A stretch of DNA of 5,208 nt, from NCBI GenBank assembly GCA_947176445.1, contig CAMWQK010000078.1, positions 1-5,208 of the forward strand. Reading direction: 5' to 3'. The notes beneath the pieces are model-generated. The model saw only the letters and a list, made by a program, of their open reading frames with translations. It had not been told where the DNA came from and ran no database searches. Positions 1-5,208 of the stretch are shown here, in pieces. The DNA comes from an uncultured Clostridia bacterium. GTDB taxonomy: Bacteria; Bacillota; Clostridia; Christensenellales; Borkfalkiaceae. The position numbers and the translations under genes were made by a program. Position 1 is the stretch's first letter, and every line of letters starts with the position of its first letter.

Positions 1-36
1 ATGCCCGATCACGCCGTTACTTTCACGGCTTTATGG
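1..36 (+). other. Tail of a truncated InlB B-type repeat
   Basis: The first 12 codons encode MPDHAVTFTALW, which matches the closing strand of the repeats ending at residues 589 and 669 (TMPDHAITLTAVW and TMPAHAVVFTAVW). At least one more B-type repeat therefore precedes the duplicated modules, and the gene continues upstream of the window. Confidence 0.85.
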
Positions 37-2775
37 GGAGACTATCCCGAGGGCTATGTGAAGGATGAAAACGTGACCGTCGGCGCATGGGCAGAGGGCG
101 TGAAGACCGTCAACTATGAAATTTTCAAGGGCGAGTTCGTGCGGTTCGAGCTTTCGTTCAGCGGAAAGAACAGCGGAAAGGACCAAGGTATCATCGGTCA
201 GGCGTTTGCGAACAGTGATTACAATAAAGGCGGTACGTTCTTGCAGTTCCGCCCCGACTTCGCAATCGACCGTTCAAATTGGAGCTGGACCGAGGATAAC
301 ACCGGCTTCACTGTCACCGATACGAACTGGGACGAAGCGACCTATTCGAGCGTCTCGGAGGGCGACCTCAAAATCACCTTCGCGATCAGTGAAAGCGGCG
401 TGTTCTCCTACACGGTCGTATTTACTTCGGAGAGCTACTCGTTCACGCGCGAGTTTGTCGCGGAAAAGACGATGAACAGCGCTCTCGCATATATCGGCTA
501 CGTCGGCTGCGCGCCGAGCGAAGCTACGGTCATTCATCCTGAATGGACTGCGCCCGCCGATCCCGAAGTGCCCGATGGGTACAGACTGGAGAAGAACGTC
601 TACGTCGGCATTTGGGACGATGCGGTAGACACCGAGGGCTACGAGATCGTAAAGGGGCAGCAGGTACAGTTTGTAAGCTACTTCAACGGCAAGAGCACTG
701 CGGGCAGCGAATGGCAGGGCGTCGTCGGACAGGTCTTTGCCAACGGCAACGAGAGCAATACGGGCACGTTCTACTATTTCCGTCCCGACTTCGCGATCAA
801 GCGCAATAATTGGAGCTGGAACCAGGGCAGCGATCTTCTTCCCGTTGAAAGCGACGACTGGAACACGAATTCGTATATCGCAGTCAGCAGGGGCACGGTC
901 GCCATCACGGTTGCACTCAGCGAGGAGGGTATACTCACCTATAAGGTCGAGTTCACTTCGGAAAACTACTCTTATACAAAGACGTACACCGCGAGAGAAG
1001 TGATGAACAGCGCGCTCGTGTACTTCGGCTCGGACGGCGTTGCGGCGAGACCCGCCTCGGTCGTCCTCGTCAGAACGACGCAGGTCACGCTCGACTATGA
1101 CTACGACATCGATGATGACGTCACGTTCGTCAAGAACGGCAACACCTATACGTTCGGCGACAATCCTTACCGCACGGGATATCTGTTCCTCGGCTGGCAG
1201 TTAAACGGCGAGGGCGAATACTACAAGAACGGCGATACCTATACCGTCGGCGCGGACGACGTCACGTTTATTGCGGCGTGGGTAGAGAATGCCATTATCA
1301 CGATCGACAGAGACGGCGGAACGGGCAACGCTTACAGACCCAAATCCACTTACAATGCGGAGACGGGGAAATTCGATATCGAAGGACTTCCTTCCTATTC
1401 GCAGCCTTCCAAGGAAGGTTATGCGTTCAAGGGCTGGGAAGTCATCATCGGCGACGTCACCACCACAGTGGGCGACGTGAACGGTGTGTTCTCCGTCAAT
1501 CCCGGTACGACGGTCGTATTCAAGGCCATTTGGGGCGCGCCTCTTACCGTAACGTACGACCGCGGCGAGTCCGAGGGCACGCCTTACGGCGGATCGAGCA
1601 AGCTCCCGACGGTGCGCGATCAGGCAGAGGGCGGCGTGTTTACGCTTGCAAAGGCGCTCGAATGGGACGGTCATATCTTCCTCGGCTGGAGCGACGGCAC
1701 GGCGACGTACGACGCAGAGGCGAAGTATACGATGCCCGATCATGCAATCACCCTCACGGCGGTTTGGGAAAAATTGCCGCACTATTCCGTCACATTCCTT
1801 CCCGGTAGCTGCGATGGAGTGGAATATGCGGGACAGGGGCTCATCGATGAGCGCGACGATATGTATGAGGGCGCGGTGTTCCCGCTCGCAAGAGAGATCA
1901 AGTGGGACGGCTATACCTTCCTCGGCTGGAACGACGGCGAGAATACGTACCCCGCAATTTACAGATACACGATGCCCGCTCATGCGGTCGTATTTACGGC
2001 GGTCTGGGAGAAGGTTCCCACCCCCGGCGTCACCTATCTGCCCGGCACGACCGACGAGGTCCTCAATATGCCGACGGACACCACGTATTATGCTGGACAG
2101 AAGCTGAGAACGATCCCCATGCGCTTCGGCTACACCTTCATGGGCTGGAGCGACGGTACGACCGTCTGCCGTCCCGGTGAAGTTCCGAACTGGGAAGAGG
2201 GCGTTACCGTAACGGCGCAGTGGGAAGCGGTAGAGGATACGCGGCTCATCGTTCTCACCGGTATGTGGGAGTTTTTTGACGGTGAGGATATGATTTACTT
2301 CCCGTTCAGCGGTATGGAAGCCGCTTGGGACGCATTTGATGCGTTTGGCTCATATATTGCCGGTACGTTTGAGGTAACGCAAATTACCGATACGCAAATC
2401 AAGTTTACGATGCTTCTCACCCGTGGTTCCACAGGTACGACCAGATATAGCGGCACCTACTATTATAGCAGTGATGTCATTCAGTTGACATATGGGTTCG
2501 GTGTAAAAACGCTTACCAGATCGACGGAAAAGCCTACGGCGATCTCCTATGCGCTCGGCGAGAGCGACGGTACGGCTTATGCAGGTACGAGCACGTGTCC
2601 CAACGGTACGGCAGGGGCGGCGGGCACAGCGATCACGCTTCCCGAAGCGCCCGTATGGGATGGCTACACCTTCCTCGGTTGGAGCGACGGCGAGCAGACT
2701 TACAGCGCAGGCGCAGAGTACACGCTGCCCGAAGAAAACGTAACCTTGACGGCGACGTGGGAAGTGTCCGCCTGA
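1..2775 (+). CDS. Large secreted or surface repeat protein with InlB B-type repeats (5' partial)
   Basis: The reading frame is open from the first base. The first 12 readable residues are the tail of a B-type repeat (MPDHAVTFTALW), and the same ending recurs at residues 578-589 and 658-669. The ATG at position 1 is therefore almost certainly internal, and the start and any signal peptide lie upstream. Order of parts in the visible 924 residues: repeat tail (1-12), two related modules of about 155 residues (18-169 and 193-346), B-type repeats at 361-427, 431-511, 515-589, 595-669 and 676-741, a distinct insert (742-843), and a last repeat (846-920). The repeats show the GYTFLGWSDG and TFTAVW signatures of the Listeria-Bacteroides (Flg_new/InlB B-repeat) family, which is typical of extracellular adhesin-like proteins. 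The protein ends EVSA, with no LPXTG motif, SLH domain or C-terminal membrane segment, so it is either released or anchored by its missing N-terminus. The ligand is unknown; adhesion or glycan binding is inference. Confidence 0.9.
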   Translation: MPDHAVTFTALWGDYPEGYVKDENVTVGAWAEGVKTVNYEIFKGEFVRFELSFSGKNSGKDQGIIGQAFANSDYNKGGTFLQFRPDFAIDRSNWSWTEDNTGFTVTDTNWDEATYSSVSEGDLKITFAISESGVFSYTVVFTSESYSFTREFVAEKTMNSALAYIGYVGCAPSEATVIHPEWTAPADPEVPDGYRLEKNVYVGIWDDAVDTEGYEIVKGQQVQFVSYFNGKSTAGSEWQGVVGQVFANGNESNTGTFYYFRPDFAIKRNNWSWNQGSDLLPVESDDWNTNSYIAVSRGTVAITVALSEEGILTYKVEFTSENYSYTKTYTAREVMNSALVYFGSDGVAARPASVVLVRTTQVTLDYDYDIDDDVTFVKNGNTYTFGDNPYRTGYLFLGWQLNGEGEYYKNGDTYTVGADDVTFIAAWVENAIITIDRDGGTGNAYRPKSTYNAETGKFDIEGLPSYSQPSKEGYAFKGWEVIIGDVTTTVGDVNGVFSVNPGTTVVFKAIWGAPLTVTYDRGESEGTPYGGSSKLPTVRDQAEGGVFTLAKALEWDGHIFLGWSDGTATYDAEAKYTMPDHAITLTAVWEKLPHYSVTFLPGSCDGVEYAGQGLIDERDDMYEGAVFPLAREIKWDGYTFLGWNDGENTYPAIYRYTMPAHAVVFTAVWEKVPTPGVTYLPGTTDEVLNMPTDTTYYAGQKLRTIPMRFGYTFMGWSDGTTVCRPGEVPNWEEGVTVTAQWEAVEDTRLIVLTGMWEFFDGEDMIYFPFSGMEAAWDAFDAFGSYIAGTFEVTQITDTQIKFTMLLTRGSTGTTRYSGTYYYSSDVIQLTYGFGVKTLTRSTEKPTAISYALGESDGTAYAGTSTCPNGTAGAAGTAITLPEAPVWDGYTFLGWSDGEQTYSAGAEYTLPEENVTLTATWEVSA
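52..507 (+). repeat. Unnamed protein module, copy 1 of 2
   Basis: Residues 18-169 of the repeat protein. The module opens with GYVKDENVTVGAW and contains FRPDFAIDRSNWSW (83-96), SEGDLKITFAIS (119-130), FTSESYSFT (141-149) and MNSALAYIG (158-166). It is rich in beta-prone and aromatic residues, with a conserved W-S-W, which suggests an extracellular beta-sandwich. I do not recognise a named family; carbohydrate binding is only a possibility. The same features recur in order in copy 2. Confidence 0.8.
577..1038 (+). repeat. Unnamed protein module, copy 2 of 2
   Basis: Residues 193-346. It aligns with copy 1 along its whole length, about 40 percent identical by eye. It keeps GY.....V.VG.W, YEI.KG, QG..GQ.FAN, FRPDFAI.R.NWSW, FTSE.YS.T and MNSAL.Y.G. 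The most conserved block is around FRPDFAIKRNNWSW (260-273). The divergence shows an old tandem duplication rather than a recent one. A short linker containing PADPEVPD joins the copies. Confidence 0.8.
1081..2223 (+). repeat. Array of five InlB B-type (Flg_new) repeats
   Basis: Residues 361-427, 431-511, 515-589, 595-669 and 676-741. Each runs from a first strand (for example LTVTYD or YSVTFLPG) through a central G(Y/H)xFxGW motif to a closing strand ending in a tryptophan (FIAAW, FKAIW, LTAVW, FTAVW, VTAQW). Repeats three and four are longer variants that carry an extra segment (DGVEYAG or EGTPYGG, then an acidic stretch, then LAKALEWDG or LAREIKWDG). These are known as beta-grasp-like extracellular spacer or adhesion modules. 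Confidence 0.9.
2224..2529 (+). other. Lower-GC insert domain, possibly lipocalin-like, between B repeats
   Basis: Residues 742-843 lack the GW repeat motif. They read as a separate small domain: a TGMWEF start (753-758), alternating strand-like segments, then YSGTYYYSSDVIQLTY (816-831) and a final KTLTR strand. This pattern resembles small lipocalin-like beta-barrels, but the assignment is tentative. By hand count GC is 46 percent over 2281-2520, against 65 percent over the flanking repeat segments 1561-1680 plus 2521-2640. This suggests that the module has a separate origin. Confidence 0.6.
2536..2760 (+). repeat. C-terminal InlB B-type repeat
   Basis: Residues 846-920, the long repeat variant. 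It has SDGTAYAGTS, then a Gly/Ala-rich stretch in place of the acidic one, then VWDGYTFLGWSDGEQTY and a closing TLTATW. It is most like the repeats at 515-589 and 595-669. The stop codon follows four residues later, so nothing resembling a cell-wall anchor comes after it. Confidence 0.85.
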
Positions 2776-2809
2776 TCGCCCGCTTTACAGGGAATGGCTT
2801 TTCATAAAC

Positions 2810-2838
2810 AGATCCCGCCTCTTTGCGAGGCGGGATCT
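2810..2838 (+). terminator. Probable terminator hairpin between repeat protein and GH31 gene
   Basis: A perfect 12-bp stem (2810-2821 with 2827-2838) encloses a 5-nt loop. It lies 34 bases after the stop of the repeat protein and 17 bases before the start of the GH31 gene. The stem is strong and GC-rich, but the tail (TGTAAAAA) is not a good U-tract, so termination may be partial and some read-through into the GH31 gene is possible. Confidence 0.65.
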
Positions 2839-2843
2839 TGTAA

Positions 2844-2851
2844 AAAGGGGG
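2844..2851 (+). promoter_or_regulatory. Ribosome binding site of the GH31 gene
   Basis: AAAGGGGG ends 4 bases before the ATG at 2856. It is purine-rich and resembles a Shine-Dalgarno sequence, although the spacing is short. It supports this start over the next in-frame ATG (Met10). It sits just downstream of the hairpin 2810-2838. Confidence 0.7.
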
Positions 2852-2855
2852 AAAC

Positions 2856-4805
2856 ATGATCAAGTTCTATGAAAAAGAGGGGATGCTGTATTTTAAGCGC
2901 GAGGGGGAGCAGGTGCGTCTCTCCGCTTGCGGAAGGAACAGCATTCGGTTTCAGTCGTCACCGAACGGCGAAATCATCGAGCAGAATTTTACGCTCGCTC
3001 CAAAAAAAATGCGCGCGGAAATCACGATTGAAAGTACCTCCGCAAGCCTTCGAAACGGTGAGATGCGCGCCGTGCTCTATGAAAACGGAAGAGTGGAATT
3101 CTATTTCAAGGATAAAAGAATTTTGCGCGAGAAGAGCGAGCTCACGTTCGATATGGGCATTCGCAATTACCGCAATATCACAAGCGGACTGTGGAAGGCG
3201 CGCGTCACGTTCGAGGCGAACGAGAATGAGCATTTTTACGGTTTGGGGCACGAGGCGACGGACTGCTTTGACTTGAAGGGCAGCGTCTATGATCTGCGTC
3301 ACGTCAATGCCAAATGCACCGTGCCGTATGTCTATTCGTCGCTCGGCTATGGCTTTCTTTGGAATTTGCCCTCGACGGGGGTGTGTGAACTTGCCTGCAA
3401 CAGAACGCGCTTTACAAGCGACTGCACGCGGCAGCTTGACTACGTCGTTATAGGGGGAAGTCCGAAAGAGGCGTGTGAAACTCTTGCCGATCTGACGGGG
3501 CACGCGCCGCGCATTCCCGATTGGGCGCTGGGGTTTTGGCAGAGCAGACTGCGCTACGAGACACAGGAACAGGCGCTTGAAGTTGCGCGAAAGTACAAGA
3601 AATACGGGATTCCGCTCTCCGTGCTCGTCATCGATTACTTCCACTGGACGGAGCAGGGCGACTATCGGTTCGACCCGAAGTACTGGAAAAATCCCAAAGA
3701 GATGGCGGACGAGCTCCACGATATGGGCGTGAAACTCATGGTGTCCGTATGGCCGACCGTCAATGAGAAGAGCGAGAATTACAGGGAAATGCTCGAGAGC
3801 GATATGCTCATACGCACGAAGTCGGGTAGTAACCGCGTATTTGATTTTTACGGGCCGCAGGCGGAAATCGATCCTACCAATCCACGCACGCGGGAATTTG
3901 TTTGGGGAAAGCTGAAAGAGAACTATCTCGAAAACGGTGTAGACGCCTTTTGGTTTGACGAGGCGGAGCCCGAAATCCACCCCGAGCACTTCGACAATCT
4001 TATTCTGCACGCGGGAAACGGCGACGAGGTGGGGCTTCTCTATCCCTATTATTATGCGCAGCTCGTGTACGACGGTATGAAGAAGCTCGGCAGAGAGGAT
4101 ATCGTCACGCTGACGCGCTGTGCGTATACGGGCGCGCAGAAGTTCGGTGCGCTCGTGTGGTCGGGGGATATTCCTTCCACATTTGAAAGCCTGAGAATGC
4201 AAGTGAAGTCGGGGCTGAACATGAGCTTGTGCGGTATCGTGTGGTGGACGACGGATATCGGCGGCTTCTACGGCGGCGATCCGAAGTCGGAATACTTCCG
4301 CGAACTCATTGTGCGGTGGTTTCAATACGGCGTCTTTTGTCCCGTTCTGAGGCTGCATGGTAGTCGGGACGGGCACGATCGAACGCGCGACATCATCGAG
4401 CCGACGGGCGGGGAAAACGAGATATGGAGCTTCGGTGAAGATAATTTTGCAACGCTGAAAGAGTTGATTTTCTTGCGCGACCGATTGAAACCGTACCTTA
4501 GAAAGCACATGGATATCGCATCGGAAACGGGCTGTCCCGTGATGCGTCCGCTCTTCTTCGAGTATCCCGACGACGAGGTGTGCTATACACTTGGCGAGGA
4601 GTACTCGTTCGGCGACGATATCATCTTTGCACCGGTCACCGAGCAGGGCGCAACGGAGAAGCGGGTGTACCTGCCCGCAGGGGAGTGGGTGCTGACGAAG
4701 GACAAGGAAGTTTACGAGGGCAAGCAGTGGTACACCGTTCCCGTAAAGCTCAACGAATTTATCGCCTTCGTGAAGAAGGGGAAAGAAGTACTATCTGTAT
4801 TTTAA
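2856..4805 (+). CDS. Glycoside hydrolase family 31 enzyme (alpha-xylosidase/alpha-glucosidase type)
   Basis: A complete 649-residue protein that should hydrolyse alpha-linked sugars from the non-reducing end with retention of configuration. Residues about 1-215 form the N-terminal beta-sandwich (HFYGLGHEATDCFDLKG at 126-142, GYGFLWN at 164-170). Residues about 216-550 form the catalytic barrel, opening with IPDWALGFWQSRLRY. The rest is a C-terminal beta domain (FGDDIIFAPV at 585-594). By family analogy the nucleophile is D368 in WFDEAEPE and the acid/base is D438 in WSGDI. Other expected active-site positions are D260 (VIDYFHW), R421, D467 (WWTTDIGGF) and H501 (RLHG). There is no signal peptide or membrane segment, so it is probably cytoplasmic. 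It is short for the family and seems to lack the distal C-terminal domain. The motifs resemble the subgroup often annotated as alpha-xylosidase, but the substrate cannot be read from the sequence. No transporter, regulator or other sugar gene adjoins it in the window. Confidence 0.93.
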   Translation: MIKFYEKEGMLYFKREGEQVRLSACGRNSIRFQSSPNGEIIEQNFTLAPKKMRAEITIESTSASLRNGEMRAVLYENGRVEFYFKDKRILREKSELTFDMGIRNYRNITSGLWKARVTFEANENEHFYGLGHEATDCFDLKGSVYDLRHVNAKCTVPYVYSSLGYGFLWNLPSTGVCELACNRTRFTSDCTRQLDYVVIGGSPKEACETLADLTGHAPRIPDWALGFWQSRLRYETQEQALEVARKYKKYGIPLSVLVIDYFHWTEQGDYRFDPKYWKNPKEMADELHDMGVKLMVSVWPTVNEKSENYREMLESDMLIRTKSGSNRVFDFYGPQAEIDPTNPRTREFVWGKLKENYLENGVDAFWFDEAEPEIHPEHFDNLILHAGNGDEVGLLYPYYYAQLVYDGMKKLGREDIVTLTRCAYTGAQKFGALVWSGDIPSTFESLRMQVKSGLNMSLCGIVWWTTDIGGFYGGDPKSEYFRELIVRWFQYGVFCPVLRLHGSRDGHDRTRDIIEPTGGENEIWSFGEDNFATLKELIFLRDRLKPYLRKHMDIASETGCPVMRPLFFEYPDDEVCYTLGEEYSFGDDIIFAPVTEQGATEKRVYLPAGEWVLTKDKEVYEGKQWYTVPVKLNEFIAFVKKGKEVLSVF

Positions 4806-4814
4806 GAAACAACG

Positions 4815-4844
4815 AAAAAAGGTGCGAAAAATCGCGCCTTTTTT
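4815..4844 (+). terminator. Intrinsic terminator of the GH31 gene
   Basis: A 13-bp stem (4815-4827 with 4832-4844) contains one U-G wobble (4823 with 4836) and an AAAA loop. Its 3' arm ends in a run of six T followed by GTTT. The matching A-run on the 5' side means it could also act on transcripts coming from the minus-strand tRNA cluster. It begins 9 bases after the GH31 stop codon. Confidence 0.9.
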
Positions 4845-4869
4845 GTTTGGTAGGGTAGAGGTAGATTTT

Positions 4870-4931
4870 CTTCGGCTTCGCCTCGAAAGCGTCGCCCCTG
4901 CGGGGCTCGCACGAACCACACGGTGGTTCGT
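4870..4931. repeat. Cluster of three short inverted repeats in the intergenic gap
   Basis: Three small hairpins stand side by side. The first is 4870-4888 (GGC/GCC core with a TTC loop, flanked by imperfect CTTC/GAAAG). The second is 4889-4910 (GCCCC/GGGGC core at 4894-4898 and 4902-4906, extended by GCG/CGC with bulges). The third is 4911-4931 (a perfect 9-bp stem with an ACG loop). No convincing gene occupies this gap. Packed palindromes of this kind are typical of dispersed intergenic repeat elements, but copy number cannot be judged from one window. Confidence 0.5.
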
Positions 4932-5015
4932 TAGACACCTCCCCCACATACACAATAAGACCTTGACAAAAGTCAAGGTCTTATTGTGGTGGGCAGAGGT
5001 GGATTCGAACCACCG
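4921..5015. repeat. Long imperfect inverted repeat mirroring the tRNA-Tyr 3' end
   Basis: The left arm (4921-4967) and the right arm (4972-5015, read on the minus strand) match in four blocks: 10 bases (CGGTGGTTCG), 6 (CACCTC), 5 (CCCAC) and 17 (the hairpin arm). That makes 38 of 47 left-arm bases identical in order, with small gaps. The right arm is the T arm, acceptor 3' strand and CCA of the tRNA-Tyr gene. The left arm is thus a decayed, oppositely oriented copy of that region. Confidence 0.8.
4951..4988 (-). terminator. Perfect 17-bp hairpin directly after tRNA-Tyr, likely tRNA cluster terminator
   Basis: 4951-4967 pairs without mismatch with 4972-4988 around a 4-nt loop (UUUU in the minus-strand RNA). 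The stem begins inside the encoded CCA of tRNA-Tyr (4987-4989). On the minus strand the 3' arm ends TCTTATTGTG and is followed by TATGTGGGGG. There is only a weak T-rich tail, so it may act as a processing or stability hairpin instead of, or as well as, a terminator. Confidence 0.6.
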
Positions 5016-5071
5016 AAGTCGAAGACGTCAGATTTACAGTCTGATCCCTTTGGCCGCTCGGGAATCTGCCC
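4987..5071 (-). tRNA. tRNA-Tyr (GTA)
   Basis: An 85-nt gene including an encoded CCA (4987-4989). Acceptor GGGCAGA (5065-5071) pairs with TCTGCCC (4991-4997), and the discriminator is A. The anticodon stem is TCAGA/TCTGA with loop CTGTAAA, giving anticodon GTA at 5035-5037. The 13-nt variable region with a GTC/GAC stem is the long variable arm expected of bacterial tRNA-Tyr. The T arm is GGTGG-TTCGAAT-CCACC. It is the last tRNA of the minus-strand cluster. Confidence 0.97.
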
Positions 5072-5092
5072 GTGTATCAAGTTGTAAAAAAG

Positions 5093-5168
5093 TGGAGCCG
5101 GTGATCGGAATCGAACCAACAACCTGCTGATTACAAATCAGCTGCTCTGCCGATTGAGCTACACCGGC
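5093..5168 (-). tRNA. tRNA-Thr (TGT)
   Basis: A 76-nt gene including CCA (5093-5095). Acceptor GCCGGTG (5162-5168) pairs with CACCGGC (5097-5103), and the discriminator is U. The D arm is of the TAGCTCAATCGGCAGAGC type. The anticodon stem is GCTGA/TCAGC with loop TTTGTAA, giving anticodon TGT at 5133-5135. The T stem GTTGG/CCGAT holds two G-U pairs. It lies 21 bases upstream of tRNA-Tyr and 4 bases downstream of the next tRNA, so the three are probably transcribed together. Confidence 0.97.
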
Positions 5169-5172
5169 AAGG

Positions 5173-5208
5173 TGGTGCCTTGGGGCGGAATCGAACCACC
5201 GACAGACG
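5173..5208 (-). tRNA. Partial tRNA, probably tRNA-Phe (5' part outside window)
   Basis: Only the 3' 36 nt are present: encoded CCA (5173-5175), discriminator A, acceptor strand CCAAGGC (5177-5183), T arm GGTGG-TTCGATT-CCGCC (5184-5200) and a CTGTC variable loop. The anticodon is outside the window. The T arm and variable loop resemble Firmicutes tRNA-Phe, and Phe-Thr-Tyr is a known order in Firmicutes tRNA clusters such as trnD of Bacillus subtilis. Phe is therefore the best guess; an elongator tRNA-Met is an alternative. Confidence 0.85.

Noticed and set aside
1..3. ATG at position 1 as the true start of the repeat protein
   Set aside because: The first 12 residues are the end of a B-type repeat that should be preceded by the rest of that repeat. 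The methionine is a conserved internal residue, as at residues 578 and 658.
1201..1983. A 260-residue minus-strand open frame
   Set aside because: It is antisense to the B-type repeats. Its internal repetition simply mirrors the coding repeats, and it matches no recognised family.
2485..2490. TTGACA as a -35 box for a GH31 promoter
   Set aside because: It lies inside the coding sequence of the insert domain, and no acceptable -10 element stands 16-18 bases downstream.
1081..2760. CRISPR-like or DNA-level repeat array
   Set aside because: The periodic similarity is at protein level (B-type repeats with GW motifs) and diverged at DNA level. There are no identical short repeats with unique spacers.
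2958..4508. A 516-residue minus-strand open frame
   Set aside because: It lies wholly antisense to the GH31 gene, which has full family motifs. The product shows no recognisable domain, and long mirror frames are common in GC-rich coding DNA.
4921..4967. Left arm as an integrase attachment site (attL/attR) from a tRNA-targeting element
   Set aside because: Such sites are direct repeats of the tRNA 3' end. This copy is inverted and adjacent, and no integrase is visible in the window.
4963..4968. TTGACA as a -35 box in the intergenic gap
   Set aside because: It is part of the perfect 17-bp hairpin. The only -10-like string (TATTGT at 4982) is 13 bases away, too close for a promoter.
4822..5130. 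A 102-residue plus-strand open frame over the tRNA region
   Set aside because: It reads antisense through tRNA-Tyr and tRNA-Thr and gives the peptide type (VDSNHRS, GIEPTTC) known from false proteins called over tRNA genes. It has no good ribosome binding site.

Overview
The window looks like a piece of a moderately GC-rich, gut-type Clostridia (Firmicutes/Bacillota) chromosome. Three things suggest this: a secreted protein built from InlB-type B repeats, a cytoplasmic family 31 glycoside hydrolase, and a tRNA cluster whose readable order (probable Phe, then Thr-TGT, then Tyr-GTA, all with encoded CCA) matches a tRNA order known in Firmicutes such as Bacillus subtilis. An uncultured Christensenellales-like lineage would fit, but the sequence alone does not prove it.

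Layout. Positions 1-2775 (+) hold the 3' part of a large surface or secreted repeat protein whose true start lies upstream. It has two copies of an unnamed module of about 155 residues, five InlB B-type repeats, a lower-GC insert that may be a small beta-barrel, and a final B-type repeat ending four residues before the stop. Positions 2776-2855 hold a 12-bp hairpin, probably the terminator of that gene, and a ribosome binding site. Positions 2856-4805 (+) hold a complete 649-residue GH31 enzyme followed by a good intrinsic terminator (4815-4844). Positions 4845-4986 hold no gene but are dense in inverted repeats. Positions 4987-5208 hold three tRNA genes on the minus strand, the last cut by the window edge.

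How the parts relate. The repeat protein and the GH31 enzyme point the same way but are separated by a hairpin, so a shared operon is not shown. The former would act outside the cell and the latter inside, plausibly on small alpha-linked sugars after uptake. The tRNA cluster converges on the GH31 gene, and the two units meet in the palindrome-rich gap.

Most unusual feature. The trailer of the tRNA-Tyr gene carries a degenerate inverted copy of the 3' end of that tRNA (T arm, acceptor strand and CCA region) joined to a perfect 17-bp hairpin. Together they form an imperfect inverted repeat of about 95 bp. No phage, CRISPR, transposase or defence gene is visible, and no clearly new multi-gene system can be claimed.
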